This document shows positions 63,811 through 64,000 of a stretch of 64,000 nucleotides of DNA, in pieces. Both the position numbers and the translations under genes were made by a program. The notes below the pieces were generated by a model. The model saw only the letters and a list, made by a program, of their open reading frames with translations. It made no database searches and had not been told where the DNA came from. The stretch lies in NCBI GenBank assembly GCA_038251315.1, contig JBBSBK010000004.1, positions 4,477 through 68,476 on the forward strand, in the 5' to 3' direction. This DNA comes from JBBKXP01 sp038251315 (GTDB taxonomy: Bacteria > Pseudomonadota > Alphaproteobacteria > Rhodobacterales > Rhodobacteraceae). The stretch's first letter is position 1. Each line of letters begins with the position of its first letter.

Positions 63811-64000
63811 CACCGCAAGATACAGGAACCCCTCATGTGTGCGGATGTAGGTGATATTTGTGACCCAGAACTGGTCCGGAGCATCCACATCGAACTCTCG
63901 ATTCTGGGTGTTATCTGCCACGAGGGCCGGGCTGCCTCCATAAGAGCCTGGCTTCTTTTTGTAACCAATCTGCGCCCTTATGCCCGCCAGACGGGCTAAA
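63805..64000 (-). pseudogene. IS3-family transposase OrfB internal fragment, inverted
   Basis: The minus strand from the right edge reads ARLAGIRAQIGYKKKPGSYG, GSPALVADNTQNREFDVDAP, then DQFWVTNITYIRTHEGFLYL and AVVM, the start of the rve integrase core of OrfB including the first conserved Asp region. Homology stops at 63805, where it meets the oppositely oriented orfA start. The fragment continues beyond the window, so how much of OrfB remains is unknown. Confidence 0.85.

Overview
The window is GC-rich DNA that reads like an alphaproteobacterium of the Rhodobacteraceae (Roseobacter group). The signs are dense operons with 1-13 bp overlaps, many ABC uptake systems for sugars and organophosphates, a fused FbpB-type permease, ugpBAEC, an NhaP antiporter with a cyclic-nucleotide domain, and a tRNA-Thr(CGT) of alphaproteobacterial type. 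The genus cannot be fixed from the sequence alone.

Region 1 (1-15,778) is an exopolysaccharide locus. It has four GT4 glycosyltransferases, one cut by the left edge. It also has a Poly_export/SLBB outer-membrane export protein of ExoF type, a Wzz/GumC-like co-polymerase without kinase domain, a MOP flippase, an O-antigen ligase/Wzy-type membrane protein, three sulfotransferases and a large PL1-type lyase with two tandem carbohydrate-binding-like repeats. The combination predicts a sulfated exopolysaccharide.

Region 2 (15,812-19,598) is a compact type VI secretion cargo module on the minus strand: a DUF4123 adaptor, a 568-aa polymorphic-toxin-like effector and a probable immunity gene. A decayed second copy of the effector's C-terminal tail lies just past the immunity gene, as expected after toxin-tail exchange.

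Region 3 (19,912-27,402) is a LacI-controlled catabolic operon: ribose-type ABC transporter, phosphotriesterase-like hydrolase, glutamine-amidotransferase-like protein and a BtpA-family protein, with an opposing PfkB kinase between the last two. Next come rsgA and a second ribose-type ABC operon (28,922-32,399) with a divergent LacI regulator. Convergent genes there encode a sugar epimerase/dehydrogenase, a tagaturonate reductase and a zinc alcohol dehydrogenase, which suggests aldonate or uronate catabolism.

Region 4 (37,342-42,831) holds a CPx metal ATPase with a divergent MerR regulator and a canonical 19-bp-spacer promoter, then an NhaP/CNMP antiporter. Region 5 (43,109-47,875) is a graveyard: two AhpD/CMD-like genes damaged at the active site around an intact TetR gene, a degraded betaine-type ABC transporter, and an SDR with an internal deletion.

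Region 6 (47,876-59,846) is phosphorus-themed: a Na/Pi cotransporter, ugpBAEC, and a divergent AfuABC/FbpABC-like transporter beside an inositol-monophosphatase-family enzyme and a HAD phosphatase. This fits import and intracellular dephosphorylation of phosphorylated organics. Region 7 (60,537-64,000) has a formamidase/acetamidase-family gene, IS21 remnants, tRNA-Thr, a gene tail cut off by an IS3-family element, and a scrambled IS3 fragment running off the right edge.

Three of the ABC operons carry a strong hairpin exactly at the 3' boundary of the binding-protein gene, in one case inside the next coding sequence.
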